Source: Verrucomicrobiota bacterium
GTDB taxonomy: Bacteria > Verrucomicrobiota > Verrucomicrobiia > Chthoniobacterales > JAFAMB01
Length of the DNA stretch: 36,693 nucleotides
Assembly (NCBI GenBank): GCA_019247695.1
Contig: JAFBAP010000185.1
Location: 1 to 36,693 of the forward strand
Direction: 5' to 3'
This document shows, one piece after another, positions 17,478 to 26,479 of the stretch; the first letter of the stretch is position 1; each line of letters begins with the position of its first letter. The translations under genes were made by a program, and so were the position numbers. The notes beneath the pieces were generated by a model. The model worked only from the letters and a program-made list of their open reading frames with translations, had not been told where the DNA came from and searched no databases.

Positions 17478-18612
17478 GAGCGTCGAGTTGACGTTGATGA
17501 TGGGCCCGTTCATTCCCTTAACTGTGCCGAGGGCGGTGTTGGACGCCCTCGCCGAAGTTCAGGTGACGGTGACTGACGTCGGCACCAGCGGGTTCCAACT
17601 CACGTTCAGTGTCGAGAAACGGTCGCCGCTGCAGATTCTCTTTTTGCTGACCGGCGGCTCGCCTATCCTTTTCATGCGGGTGGTGTTGGTGGCAACCGTG
17701 AACGGCGTGGCGAATGTGCTCATCGACGGGGTCATCACGAATAACCACATCGCGCCGGGCGACAAGGGCTCCAACTCCACCCTGACCCTGACCGGCGAGG
17801 ATCTGACCGCCCTGATGAACCAGTCGGACTGGAGCGGGTTTCCGTTCCCGGCCTGCCCGGCAGAGGCCCGGGTGGCCCTCCTGCTGGCGAAGTATGCGGT
17901 GTTCGGCATCGTGCCCTTGATCATCCCGAGCATCATGGTGTACGAACCCCTGCCGATCGACATCATCCCCAGCCAGAAAGGCACGGACCTGCAATACATC
18001 CGCAGCCTGGCCGATGACGTAGGCTACGTTTTCTACCTCGACCCGGGACCCTTGCCCGGAATAAGCAAGGCCTATTGGGGACCCCAGATCAAGGACGGTC
18101 CGGTTCAGCCCGCCTTGAACATCGACATGGACGCCTATACCAACGTAGACAGCCTCCGCTTCAACTTTGATCAGCAGCAGAACAAAATTCCAACGGTGTT
18201 CATCTACAATCAGGAGACCGGAATCATTTTCCCGATCCCGATTCCGCCGATTACGCCATTGAATCCGCCGCTGGGACTCATTCCTCCATTGCCCGCGAAT
18301 ATCCTGGGCGATCTGACGCCTGTTCGGGACGATCTATCTAAGCGACCCATTCCCGAGGCGCTCCTGATCGGCCTGGCAGCTTCCTCCCGGTGGTACGAAG
18401 CCGTAACCGGAGAAGGTACCCTGGATGTGACGCGTTACGGCGGCATCTTGAAAGCGAGGCAACTGGTCGGTGTGCGCGGCGCGGGACCGGCTTTTGACGG
18501 TTTGTATTACGTCAAGAGCGTGACGCACAAGATCAAGCGGGGAGAATACAAGCAGGATTTCAAGCTTAGCCGGAACGGCCTGGTCTCAACCGTTTCAACG
18601 GTGCCTCCATGA
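17461..18612 (+). CDS. gp27-like hub protein, phage late control D family
   Basis: This 383-residue protein belongs to the phage late control gene D/gp27 group, the trimeric hub that connects tube to spike (the N-terminal part of Pvc8/VgrG). Support: VQVTVTDVGTSGFQLTFSVE, the LIDGVITNNHIAPGD strand, TLTGEDLTALMN, the DLQYIRSLADDVGYVFYLDP segment that is diagnostic for the fold, and the end YYVKSVTHKIKRGEYKQDFK. The start is GTG at 17461 inside the end of the LysM gene. An ATG near 17499 is a less likely alternative. A proline-rich loop around residues 255-285 is unusual. Confidence 0.9.
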   Translation: MPQTLKSVELTLMMGPFIPLTVPRAVLDALAEVQVTVTDVGTSGFQLTFSVEKRSPLQILFLLTGGSPILFMRVVLVATVNGVANVLIDGVITNNHIAPGDKGSNSTLTLTGEDLTALMNQSDWSGFPFPACPAEARVALLLAKYAVFGIVPLIIPSIMVYEPLPIDIIPSQKGTDLQYIRSLADDVGYVFYLDPGPLPGISKAYWGPQIKDGPVQPALNIDMDAYTNVDSLRFNFDQQQNKIPTVFIYNQETGIIFPIPIPPITPLNPPLGLIPPLPANILGDLTPVRDDLSKRPIPEALLIGLAASSRWYEAVTGEGTLDVTRYGGILKARQLVGVRGAGPAFDGLYYVKSVTHKIKRGEYKQDFKLSRNGLVSTVSTVPP

Positions 18613-19160
18613 GCGCTCATTCTACCACCCCGGGAGCTAACCCCACGCGGTATTACGGGAAGTACCGCGGGACGGTTATCGAAAACGTCGACCCTCAACA
18701 ACTCGGCCGGATTATCGCCGAGGTACCGGATGTGTTGGGGCTGACGCCTTCCAGTTGGGCCATGCCCTGCGTACCGGCGGCGGGGATCCAGGCCGGCTGC
18801 TTCGTCGTGCCACCGCTCGGATCTCAGGTCTGGATCGAATTCGAGCAAGGAAATCCCGACTACCCGATCTGGACGGGAGGCTTCTGGGGGCTGATCGCGG
18901 ATGTGCCTGCGTTTGCAGTCGTGCCGCCGGCAATTCCGCCCGGGCAGAATATTCTGCTCCAGACCACCGGGCAGAACATGCTCCTGGTGAGTGATGCGGC
19001 CCCGACCCCCGTTACGGGCGGCATCGTGCTCAAGAGCGCGACCGGGGCCATGATCGTGGTGAACGACTCCGGTATTTATATCAGCAACGGGCAAGGCGCC
19101 ACCATTACCCTGGCCGGACCGGCCGTGGATATCAACCTCGGCGCGCTGACCGTCATTTAG
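18609..19160 (+). CDS. gp5/VgrG-like spike protein
   Basis: This 183-residue protein has an OB-fold of the gp5/VgrG type at its N-terminus (YYGKYRGTVIENVDPQQLGR, PCVPAAGIQAGCFVVPPLGS, VWIEFEQGNPDYPIWTGGFW). A short beta-helix needle follows (IVLKSATGAMIVVNDSGIYI, then ATITLAGPAVDINLG). It forms the central spike beneath the gp27-like hub. Hub and spike are separate genes here, unlike Pvc8 and VgrG, where they are fused. There is no lysozyme domain, so it is a piercing rather than an enzymatic spike. The start overlaps the hub stop (ATGA). Confidence 0.93.
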   Translation: MSAHSTTPGANPTRYYGKYRGTVIENVDPQQLGRIIAEVPDVLGLTPSSWAMPCVPAAGIQAGCFVVPPLGSQVWIEFEQGNPDYPIWTGGFWGLIADVPAFAVVPPAIPPGQNILLQTTGQNMLLVSDAAPTPVTGGIVLKSATGAMIVVNDSGIYISNGQGATITLAGPAVDINLGALTVI

Positions 19161-19175
19161 ATTGGACAAATTCTC

Positions 19176-19496
19176 ATGCCCGCCCCGATTCTGCACATGG
19201 GCGCGACGGTACTCTGCGCGCATGGAGGACAAGCGATCCCGGCAGTTCCCAGCCTGCGGGTGACTGTCTCGGGCATGCCTATCGCCACTGTCGCCGCTCC
19301 CTATGAAATCGCGGGATGCGCTTTCGTTCCGCCGGCAGGTAACGGTCCATGCGTGACCGCCCAGTGGACCGTTGGCGCGCTGCGCGTGACCTCCGAAGGC
19401 CAGCCCGTCGCGATCGTCAGCGGAACGGCAACCTGCACGCCGACGGGTACCCCACTATTGCCGGCGTCATCCCAGACGCGCGCCGTCGCAACCTGA
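19176..19496 (+). CDS. PAAR-like spike tip protein
   Basis: This 106-residue protein is a PAAR-like tip (Pvc10 type) that would sharpen the spike. It opens with MPAPILHMGATVLCAHGGQA and keeps the G-x-x-V-x-C-x-H-G-G pattern of PAAR-like/DUF4280 relatives. Cysteines C14, C48, C59 and C87 and H16 are candidates for metal binding at the tip. It lies directly after the spike gene, as expected. No effector domain is fused to it. Confidence 0.88.
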   Translation: MPAPILHMGATVLCAHGGQAIPAVPSLRVTVSGMPIATVAAPYEIAGCAFVPPAGNGPCVTAQWTVGALRVTSEGQPVAIVSGTATCTPTGTPLLPASSQTRAVAT

Positions 19497-19511
19497 CCAG
19501 GATCGGCAGCC

Positions 19512-19874
19512 ATGAATCTTGATTTTCCCTATGCATTCGACGGCCGCGGGCGCACCCGGGAATCCTCGCCGCAGGACTACATTACCCGGCTGGTCGAGCA
19601 AGTGCTCTTCACGAGTCCCGGCGAGCGGGTCAATCTGCCGGATTTCGGCAGCGGGTTGCTCCAGCTTCCATTTGCTCCTAACAGCCAGGAGATGATTGCC
19701 GCAACTCAGTTTGCGGTGCAGGGAGCCCTCCAGAAATGGCTCAGCGGGTATCTGAGGGTCCAGTCGGTGACGGCCGCGGCCCAGGATGCCGTCCTCACGG
19801 TTACCGTCACCTACACGCCGCTCGGCACCGACGTGACTCAGGTCCAGACGTTTACTTACGGAGGTAACGCGTGA
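19512..19874 (+). CDS. gp25-like baseplate wedge protein
   Basis: This 120-residue protein is the T4 gp25/phage W family wedge subunit (Pvc9-like), which joins baseplate to sheath and seeds sheath assembly. Typical segments are FPYAFDGRGRTRESSPQDYI, the LVEQVLFTSPGERVNLPDFG segment with the characteristic PGER-x-x-x-P-x-F-G motif, and VQGALQKWLSGYLRVQSV. It is the usual length for the family. Its stop overlaps the GTG start of the following baseplate gene, so wedge proteins are produced together. Confidence 0.95.
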   Translation: MNLDFPYAFDGRGRTRESSPQDYITRLVEQVLFTSPGERVNLPDFGSGLLQLPFAPNSQEMIAATQFAVQGALQKWLSGYLRVQSVTAAAQDAVLTVTVTYTPLGTDVTQVQTFTYGGNA

Positions 19875-22800
19875 TTTACCGGTGCTGCGTGGAGAACCGG
19901 AAGGCGGCGGTGCTGGCGAACCCTGCCTTGAACGGCATCGACTACCTTGAGGTGCTGGATAGTGAAGCCATCCCCTTGGGAAGCCCGAGGCAGCAAACCC
20001 TCCTGGTGCATTGCCTCAATCCGCTGATGCCGGCAAACTGGACGACGGACAACGTGCTCATCGAGGGAGGCGAAAGCATCACCGATATCACTCTGGATTG
20101 GGTGCAGCCGGCCTTGGCTGGGTCGCCGCCCCAGGTTCAGGCCACCGGCCAGGAACAAAACTTCTTCGCCTCCCTGCCGGATGCGACCAAGGTGTTGGTT
20201 GTCCGCACCCACACCGCGGGGGATTTTTCCGCCTACCGCCTGCGCCTGGTGAACTCGGCGGTGCGGGCGGCCCAGGATCCATTTGAGGTCACCGAAGCGC
20301 TCGCCGGGTTCGATCCGGAACTGGCTGAGGTGAGCTTTTCATTCAAGGTGGAATGCGGGCCGGATTTCGACTGCGCCCCGCCGGGGCCCGGTTGTTCGCC
20401 GCCAACGGTCGCACCGCCTCAGATCAACTACCTGGCGAAGGACTACGGCAGCTTCCGCACGGTTATCCTTGACCGGCTCAACCAGCTTTTACCCGCCTGG
20501 ACCGGCACCAGTGAAGCCGACCCGGGCGTGGCGCTCGCCGAACTGATCGCCTACCGGGCCGATCACCTGAGCTACCAGCAGGACGCGATCGCCACCGAAG
20601 CCTACATCGAGACCGCGCGCAGCCGGGTGTCGCTGAGGCGCCATGCGCGATTGGTGGACTACCATGTGCACGACGGCTGCAACGCTCGGACCTGGATTCA
20701 ACTAACGGTCGCGGCCAACCCCGGAGAACCCGTCTTCCTGGACCGCACACTTACCCGCTTCTACACCTATGCGCCCGGGATGCCTCCGATCCTGGCCGTT
20801 GGCGACGGTACTGAGGAAGCGGCCCTGTTGAGCGGCGTCCAGGTCTTTCAGCCCATGCAGGATGCGCTCTTGTATGCGGCCCACAACCGGATGTTCTTTT
20901 ATACCTGGGGCAACACGGAATGCTGCCTCCCGCAAGGGGCGGTGGAAGCGACCCTCAACGGCTCGTATCCGAATCTGCGGCCCGGCGACGTGTTGGTCTT
21001 TCAGGAGGTCGTCGGGCCCCAAACGGGAAATGCCGCGGACGCCGACCTCCGCCACCGTTGTGCGGTCAGGCTGACCCATGTGGCCACCGTGGACGCCAAT
21101 GGCCGGCCGCTTGTTGACCCGCTCTTCGACCCGAGCGGAGCGCCTGTTTCGAATCCCGCGACTCAGAAGCCCGCCCCGGTTACCGAGCTTCAGTGGGCGC
21201 AGGATGATGCCCTTCCGTTCCCGGTTTGTATATCCTCCATCTACCTGGATTCCAGCGGGACCATGCACGCCGTAGCCAATGTGAGCGTGGCCTTCGGCAA
21301 TGTGGTGTTGGCCGACCACGGCGTGTCCATCGCGGGGACGAGCCTCGGACAGGTGCCGGCGCCCCGGCTCCACCTGCCGCGCAACCCGGCCACGGATCGC
21401 TGCCAGCCTGCCCTGCCCATCGCGCTGCCGGTGCGTTTTCGCCCGGCGATCCCGGATCGCCCCCTGACCCACGCTGTTCCCCAGCCTCTGGCCGGCGTCC
21501 CGGCCACGCCGGGAGTTACCCTCCTGGACGGGACGGGTACAGCCACATTGACGGACGCAAACGGCTTCATCTGCCTCACAGCCCGAGCGTCCGATCCGGC
21601 CGGTTGGCCGCAGTTCTTCGGAGTGGCGGTGCAGCAGAACCAAACGACCCCGGCGAATTTCGATCTTTCGGTGGTTTACCCGCTGCCGGCGGGAGCTGCC
21701 GCCGCACCGATACAGACCGTCGCCCTGGAACGTTTCACCAACCTTTCATTGAAGGCTGCAGACGCGAACTATGTCGCCGCGAAAATTAACTCTCTCTCGA
21801 GGTTAATCCGGGTTCCTCCCGGCTACAGCCCGCCTGCGACCCCTCCGTCGGGTTTCCCGGCAACGCTCACCATGCTCACTGCCCCCGGCACGATTAACCT
21901 GCAGGATCTCAGCAGCCCGCCGATCACATACCTGACCTTGCAAGCCGCCAACCCGGCGAACTGGCCGCAGTCTTTCGGCGTTTTGGCCCAGGCGATCGAT
22001 CAACCGCCCTCCAATGAGAACGAGGGCCCCTCGGCATACAACCTCGCCTTTGTTTACTATCCGGCGTCGGGCGGAGTAGGCGTCACCCTTCCGGTTACCG
22101 TCGAACAATTTCAGGGCCTGTCATCGGCCGGCCTTACCAGCCAACTGCATTCCAGGCTGTTCACCGTGAACAGCTTTGCCGGAGCCCCCGACCTCCGCCT
22201 GCCTGCTGCTGACCTCATCCAATTCGACCCGGCCAAGGCAGTTCCCCAAATCACCCTGGACGGCACTTTTGATGGCACCACAACCCGCTGGCATCCGGAG
22301 CATGACCTCTTGGGAAGCGCCGGATCGGATCGAGCCTTCGTGGTGGAGATCGAGTCAGACGGCACCGCTAACCTGCGGTTTGCGACGCCTCCCGATCCGG
22401 GTTCGGCCTCGGCGGAAACCAATGGCATGGTACCCGAACCAGGGACGGCGTTTGTCGCCGAGTACCGGATCGGCAACGGCACCGGTGGGAACGTCGGGGC
22501 GGAGAGTCTGGTTTACCTGGCCGCCGTTGACGCCCGGATTCGATCCTGCACCAACCCGCTGCCCGCCAGAGGAGGCACCGACCCGGAGACCGGGGACCAG
22601 ATTCGCCGGCGGGCTCCGCAGGCTTTTCTCTCCCAGAGCCCGAGCGCACTGCTGCGGTCGGTGACGACGGCGGATTACGAGGCGGCCGCAGCAACCAACC
22701 CTCAGGTGGACCAAGCCGTGGCTTCGCTGCGCTGGACGGGAAGTTGGTACTCGGTTTTTATCGCGGTCGAACCCGGTGGGGGCGGCAATTTGACCGACAC

Positions 22801-23245
22801 CCTTCAGAAGAGTCTGGAAACGACGGTGGAACGTTACCGGTTGGCCGGCCAGGACCTGAAACTGGAATCGCCCCAGTACCTCTCGCTCGAGATCGAACTC
22901 CAGGTTTGCGTCGACCCGAGTTATTTTCGTGCCGACGTTGAGAAATCCTTGCTGCAGGTCCTCGGCAACGGGATTTTGCCTAACGGCCAAAAGGGATTTT
23001 TCTACCCTGACAACTTCACCTTCGGAAAGACCGTTTACCTCAGCCCGGTGTACGCCGCGGCCCGATCCGTGCCCGGCGTGATTTCGGTCGCGGCTACCAA
23101 ATTTCAACCTCAGGGGGTGAATACCGCCCGGTACCTGAACGCGGGGCAAATCAAGATGGGATCTCTGCAAGTGGCCCGGTTGGACAACGACCCCAGTCAC
23201 CCCGGCCACGGTAAGTTGACGTTGATCGTGCAGGGCGGGAAATGA
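19871..23245 (+). CDS. gp6/J-like baseplate wedge protein with two inserted sheath-type modules
   Basis: This 1124-residue protein belongs to the putative baseplate assembly (gp6/J-like, Pvc11) family. Its marks are INYLAKDYGSFRTVILDRLN, LPAWTGTSEADPGVALAELI, YRADHLSYQQDAIATEAYI, SRVSLRRHARLVDYHVHDGC, and later FVAEYRIGNGTGGNVG, SVTTADYEAAAATNPQVDQA and LVVARLDN-type end segments. At about residues 555-653 and 673-773 sit two copies of the same module that occurs three times in the sheath (for example DLSSPPITYLTLQAANPANW, compare DHSSPPVTFLTVQAGPPFGW in the sheath). The start is GTG at 19871, overlapping the gp25 stop, with GGAGGT upstream. It would form the outer wedge of the baseplate. Confidence 0.93.
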   Translation: MIYRCCVENRKAAVLANPALNGIDYLEVLDSEAIPLGSPRQQTLLVHCLNPLMPANWTTDNVLIEGGESITDITLDWVQPALAGSPPQVQATGQEQNFFASLPDATKVLVVRTHTAGDFSAYRLRLVNSAVRAAQDPFEVTEALAGFDPELAEVSFSFKVECGPDFDCAPPGPGCSPPTVAPPQINYLAKDYGSFRTVILDRLNQLLPAWTGTSEADPGVALAELIAYRADHLSYQQDAIATEAYIETARSRVSLRRHARLVDYHVHDGCNARTWIQLTVAANPGEPVFLDRTLTRFYTYAPGMPPILAVGDGTEEAALLSGVQVFQPMQDALLYAAHNRMFFYTWGNTECCLPQGAVEATLNGSYPNLRPGDVLVFQEVVGPQTGNAADADLRHRCAVRLTHVATVDANGRPLVDPLFDPSGAPVSNPATQKPAPVTELQWAQDDALPFPVCISSIYLDSSGTMHAVANVSVAFGNVVLADHGVSIAGTSLGQVPAPRLHLPRNPATDRCQPALPIALPVRFRPAIPDRPLTHAVPQPLAGVPATPGVTLLDGTGTATLTDANGFICLTARASDPAGWPQFFGVAVQQNQTTPANFDLSVVYPLPAGAAAAPIQTVALERFTNLSLKAADANYVAAKINSLSRLIRVPPGYSPPATPPSGFPATLTMLTAPGTINLQDLSSPPITYLTLQAANPANWPQSFGVLAQAIDQPPSNENEGPSAYNLAFVYYPASGGVGVTLPVTVEQFQGLSSAGLTSQLHSRLFTVNSFAGAPDLRLPAADLIQFDPAKAVPQITLDGTFDGTTTRWHPEHDLLGSAGSDRAFVVEIESDGTANLRFATPPDPGSASAETNGMVPEPGTAFVAEYRIGNGTGGNVGAESLVYLAAVDARIRSCTNPLPARGGTDPETGDQIRRRAPQAFLSQSPSALLRSVTTADYEAAAATNPQVDQAVASLRWTGSWYSVFIAVEPGGGGNLTDTLQKSLETTVERYRLAGQDLKLESPQYLSLEIELQVCVDPSYFRADVEKSLLQVLGNGILPNGQKGFFYPDNFTFGKTVYLSPVYAAARSVPGVISVAATKFQPQGVNTARYLNAGQIKMGSLQVARLDNDPSHPGHGKLTLIVQGGK

Positions 23246-23302
23246 ACGTTCGGCTCATGCCCGCCACTGCCTGATGCCCGGTTTTTGCAAACAGGTGAGC
23301 TT

Positions 23303-26300
23303 ATGACTACCACGGGAACATCCGGGTCCGACTGCGGCTGTTGCAGCGGAGCAAGCGTGCAAACGCCGCAGCCGCGAAGCAATTTGCCCGGGCTTTCTTC
23401 ACTGTCCTACCGGGCCGGTACCTGGGCCAGCTTCAAGGAATCCATGCTGGCCCGGCTTTCGAGTTCTGATTATCCTGCGCTTGCGGCCCTGAAAACAAGG
23501 GATGACACCGATTTTACCATCGCCTGCCTGGATGCTGCCGCCGTCGTGCTGGATATTTTAGCTTTTTATCAGGAACGCCTGGCCAATGAGAGCTACCTCC
23601 GCACGGCGGGCCAGCTACGATCTCTGACCGAATTATCCCGTCTGATCGGCTACCATCCGTCACCCGGCGTATCGGCTTCAACCTACCTGGCGTTTACCCT
23701 GAAGGCTGCACCGGGTCAAGCCCCGGATCCTTCCGCCTCCGCCATCACGATACCGAAAGGAACGCAGGTACAAAGCGTCCCTGCTCAGGGGCAAAGCCCG
23801 CAGAGTTTCGAGACGTCCGCCGACATCCCGGCCAAACCCGACTGGAATGCCTTGCCCGTGCAGGCGACCCGGCCGTGGCAACCTCACCTCGGAGATGTCG
23901 CGGTCTACCTGCAAGGCACCAGCACGCAACTGCATCCCGGCGACCTGATCCTGATCGTGGGCGACGAAAGGTTGCAAGCCACTGAAAACAACAATTGGGA
24001 TGTCCGCGTGGTGACGACGGTTAGTCCGGATCCTGCCAACCATCGCACCTACGTCACGTGGCGTGAGGGGTTGGGATACGCTCCGGGCCGCATCGAGCCC
24101 GCACAGAAACATCCGAGGTTTTACGCCTTCAGACAGCGCGCCTCGTTGTTCGGGTACAACGCCCTGAACCCGCTGATGCTCGCCAAAGACACCGTTGGAA
24201 TTCTCCGGAGTACTCCGGGCGCGATCGAAGCCGGTCCTAACCCTCCAGTTCCTCACAGCGGTGCTGCCGGAGCTGGATATAAAGTCGGTGACCTGGTAAC
24301 GGTCACCGGAGGCGGCGGCACTGGCATCCTGCAGGTCCAGTCGGTGAATAGCACTACCGGAGCGGTAACCGGAACGCTGGCTGTTAACCAGCCTGGCTCT
24401 GGTTACACCACGACTACCGGCGTTCCAACCAGCGGGGGGAGCGGTACGGGACTGCAAGTCGACGTCGTGGCCAGCAGCCTCTTGAATCGCTCGAATGCCG
24501 ACTGGAATTTTACACCGCCCGGCGGCCAGTTGGTTGACCTGGATGCGGCTTACTCCAAACTTGCACCCGGGGGATGGATCGTCCTGAACGTGCCGGACCG
24601 GCCGGCTGCCGGGTCTCCCTCTGGTCTGCTGGCGCTTTATCAGATCCGATCCGCGACGGTAATCGGCCGATCGGATTATGCATTAAGCGCCCGGATCAGC
24701 CGGGTAGCAACCGACTCCGACGCCGGCCTGAGCGCTTTTTACGGTGCAACGCGCCAGGCGTCGGTGCTCGCCCAGGCCGAGGAACTCACGGTGGCCGAGC
24801 AGCCCCTGGACCATCCCCTGTACGGCACGCTCCTCGACCTGGAAGATCTGCGCCCGGACCTCCTGGGTGCAACGATCGTCACCGTGTCCGGCAGCAGCCA
24901 GAAGATCTCCGCGAATGCGGGAGTCGCCGGGCTTGAATTCGTTCCCGATGACGGCTCTACGCCCGTTCCGCTGAATCCGGGGAACACCTTCACGTTGATC
25001 GACCCTGCACCGCTGCCCTTGAACCTCAACGGATCCGTTCCTTCCTGGAAGGTTTCAACCGCCCCGGTCACGCTCAAGGCAGCAGACGCGAACGGGCGGA
25101 CCGGCACGCTGCAGGGGACAGGCGGCGCCCGGTTTTCGCTTGGCCAATTCTCCCTGGCGCCTGCCGGCACCGATGATCCGGGAGTCAGCGAGTATGCATT
25201 CGTCTCATCGGTAGTCGAACAATCGGTGCCCGGCGCCGGCCGTTCCTACACCCAGATTCGACTGAAGTCGGCGCTGGCTCATTGCTACGATCGTGCCGTC
25301 ACCGCGGTGAATGCCAACGTGGCCCTGGCCACGCATGGCCGGTCGGTGACCGAGATCCTCGGCAGCGGCAGCGCCGGCACGCCCAACCAGACTTTTACCT
25401 TGAAGCAGTCGCCGCTCACGTACGTGCAGGCACCGACGCCGACGGGACGGCAGAGCACGCTGCAGGTGCTGGTGAACGGCGTCGCCTGGTCGGAAGTGCC
25501 CGGCCTCTATGGGGCAGGTTCCTCACAGCGGGTTTTCGCCACCCTGACCCAGTCCGACGGCACGACCGATGTCCTCTTCGGCGATGCGGTGGAAGGCGCA
25601 ACCCTGCCGACGGGCCAGAACAACGTCCAGGCGAATTACCGGATCGGCTCGGGTTCGTCGGGAAACGTCGGGACCAACACGCTGACTACCTTGATCGATC
25701 GGCCCCTTGGAGTAAGCGGCGTTTCCAATCCCGAACCTGCCACGGGCGGACAGGATGCGCAGTCGGTTGACGATATTCGTGCCAGCGCACCCCTGACGGT
25801 CCTCACGCTGGGGCGAGCGGTGTCGCTCGCGGATTACGAGAACTATGCGAGCACCTTTGCCGGAATTGCCAAGGCGCATGCAGTCTGGATTCCCAGCGGG
25901 CCGGGCCAGGGAGTGTTCCTGACCGTGGCCGGAGTCAACGGTGCCGCGCTCCCGCCCGGCAGCCCAACGCTCAGCAACCTGGTCGCATCGCTCCGCAACT
26001 ATGGCAATCCGCTCACCCCCATTTCGGTCCGGTCTTTTGTGGAAACGCTCTTTGGTTTGTCGGCGGACGTACGTTACGACCCGGCCTTCAATCAACCCGC
26101 GGTCCAGGCCCGGATTTTGCAAACGCTGTCGCAAGCGTTCGGGTTTACGAAGCGAAGTTTCGGCCAGGGCGTTTCGACGGATGAGATCTCAAGCGTCATC
26201 CAGAATGTTCCCGGCGTCGTCGCGGTCAACGTTAAACAGATCAATGTCGTGGCCAGCAGCACCGCGGGAGATTTGGCCGGCTTGTCCAACGGCTTTTCTA

Positions 26301-26479
26301 TCTCGGCCTGGAATAACTGGATGGCGCAACAACTCACGGTGCCCCGATCCTCGGCGACATCCGCGAGCCGCATCCCGGTCTACCTGCCGGCCGTCACCAA
26401 CCAATCTTTACCGCTGCCTGCGGAGATTCTGGTCCTGGATCCGGATCCTGCGTCGCTGGTGTTGGGGGTGATGTCATGA
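23303..26479 (+). CDS. Second gp6/J-like baseplate protein with a glycine-rich insert
   Basis: This protein is 1058 residues from the ATG at 23303, preceded by AGGTGAG; an in-frame TTG at 23285 is less likely. It is a second member of the putative baseplate assembly family, seen in LSSLSYRAGTWASFKESMLA, LAFYQERLANESYLRTA, LRSLTELSRLIGYHPSPGVS, NYRIGSGSSGNVGTNTL and AVSLADYENYASTFAGIAKA. Near the N-terminus is a cysteine cluster, CGCCSG. Around residues 315-390 there is an inserted glycine/threonine-rich module (YKVGDLVTVTGGGGTGILQV, then QPGSGYTTTTGVPTSGG), a pattern frequent in viral structural proteins. Two gp6-like proteins in a row are usual in eCIS (Pvc11/Pvc12 types). The stop overlaps the next start by ATGA. 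Confidence 0.92.
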   Translation: MTTTGTSGSDCGCCSGASVQTPQPRSNLPGLSSLSYRAGTWASFKESMLARLSSSDYPALAALKTRDDTDFTIACLDAAAVVLDILAFYQERLANESYLRTAGQLRSLTELSRLIGYHPSPGVSASTYLAFTLKAAPGQAPDPSASAITIPKGTQVQSVPAQGQSPQSFETSADIPAKPDWNALPVQATRPWQPHLGDVAVYLQGTSTQLHPGDLILIVGDERLQATENNNWDVRVVTTVSPDPANHRTYVTWREGLGYAPGRIEPAQKHPRFYAFRQRASLFGYNALNPLMLAKDTVGILRSTPGAIEAGPNPPVPHSGAAGAGYKVGDLVTVTGGGGTGILQVQSVNSTTGAVTGTLAVNQPGSGYTTTTGVPTSGGSGTGLQVDVVASSLLNRSNADWNFTPPGGQLVDLDAAYSKLAPGGWIVLNVPDRPAAGSPSGLLALYQIRSATVIGRSDYALSARISRVATDSDAGLSAFYGATRQASVLAQAEELTVAEQPLDHPLYGTLLDLEDLRPDLLGATIVTVSGSSQKISANAGVAGLEFVPDDGSTPVPLNPGNTFTLIDPAPLPLNLNGSVPSWKVSTAPVTLKAADANGRTGTLQGTGGARFSLGQFSLAPAGTDDPGVSEYAFVSSVVEQSVPGAGRSYTQIRLKSALAHCYDRAVTAVNANVALATHGRSVTEILGSGSAGTPNQTFTLKQSPLTYVQAPTPTGRQSTLQVLVNGVAWSEVPGLYGAGSSQRVFATLTQSDGTTDVLFGDAVEGATLPTGQNNVQANYRIGSGSSGNVGTNTLTTLIDRPLGVSGVSNPEPATGGQDAQSVDDIRASAPLTVLTLGRAVSLADYENYASTFAGIAKAHAVWIPSGPGQGVFLTVAGVNGAALPPGSPTLSNLVASLRNYGNPLTPISVRSFVETLFGLSADVRYDPAFNQPAVQARILQTLSQAFGFTKRSFGQGVSTDEISSVIQNVPGVVAVNVKQINVVASSTAGDLAGLSNGFSISAWNNWMAQQLTVPRSSATSASRIPVYLPAVTNQSLPLPAEILVLDPDPASLVLGVMS

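Noticed and set aside
20702-21643. Long open frame of 313 codons on the minus strand
   Set aside because: It is antisense to the first gp6-like gene, whose protein is clearly conserved here; the antisense product shows no domain.
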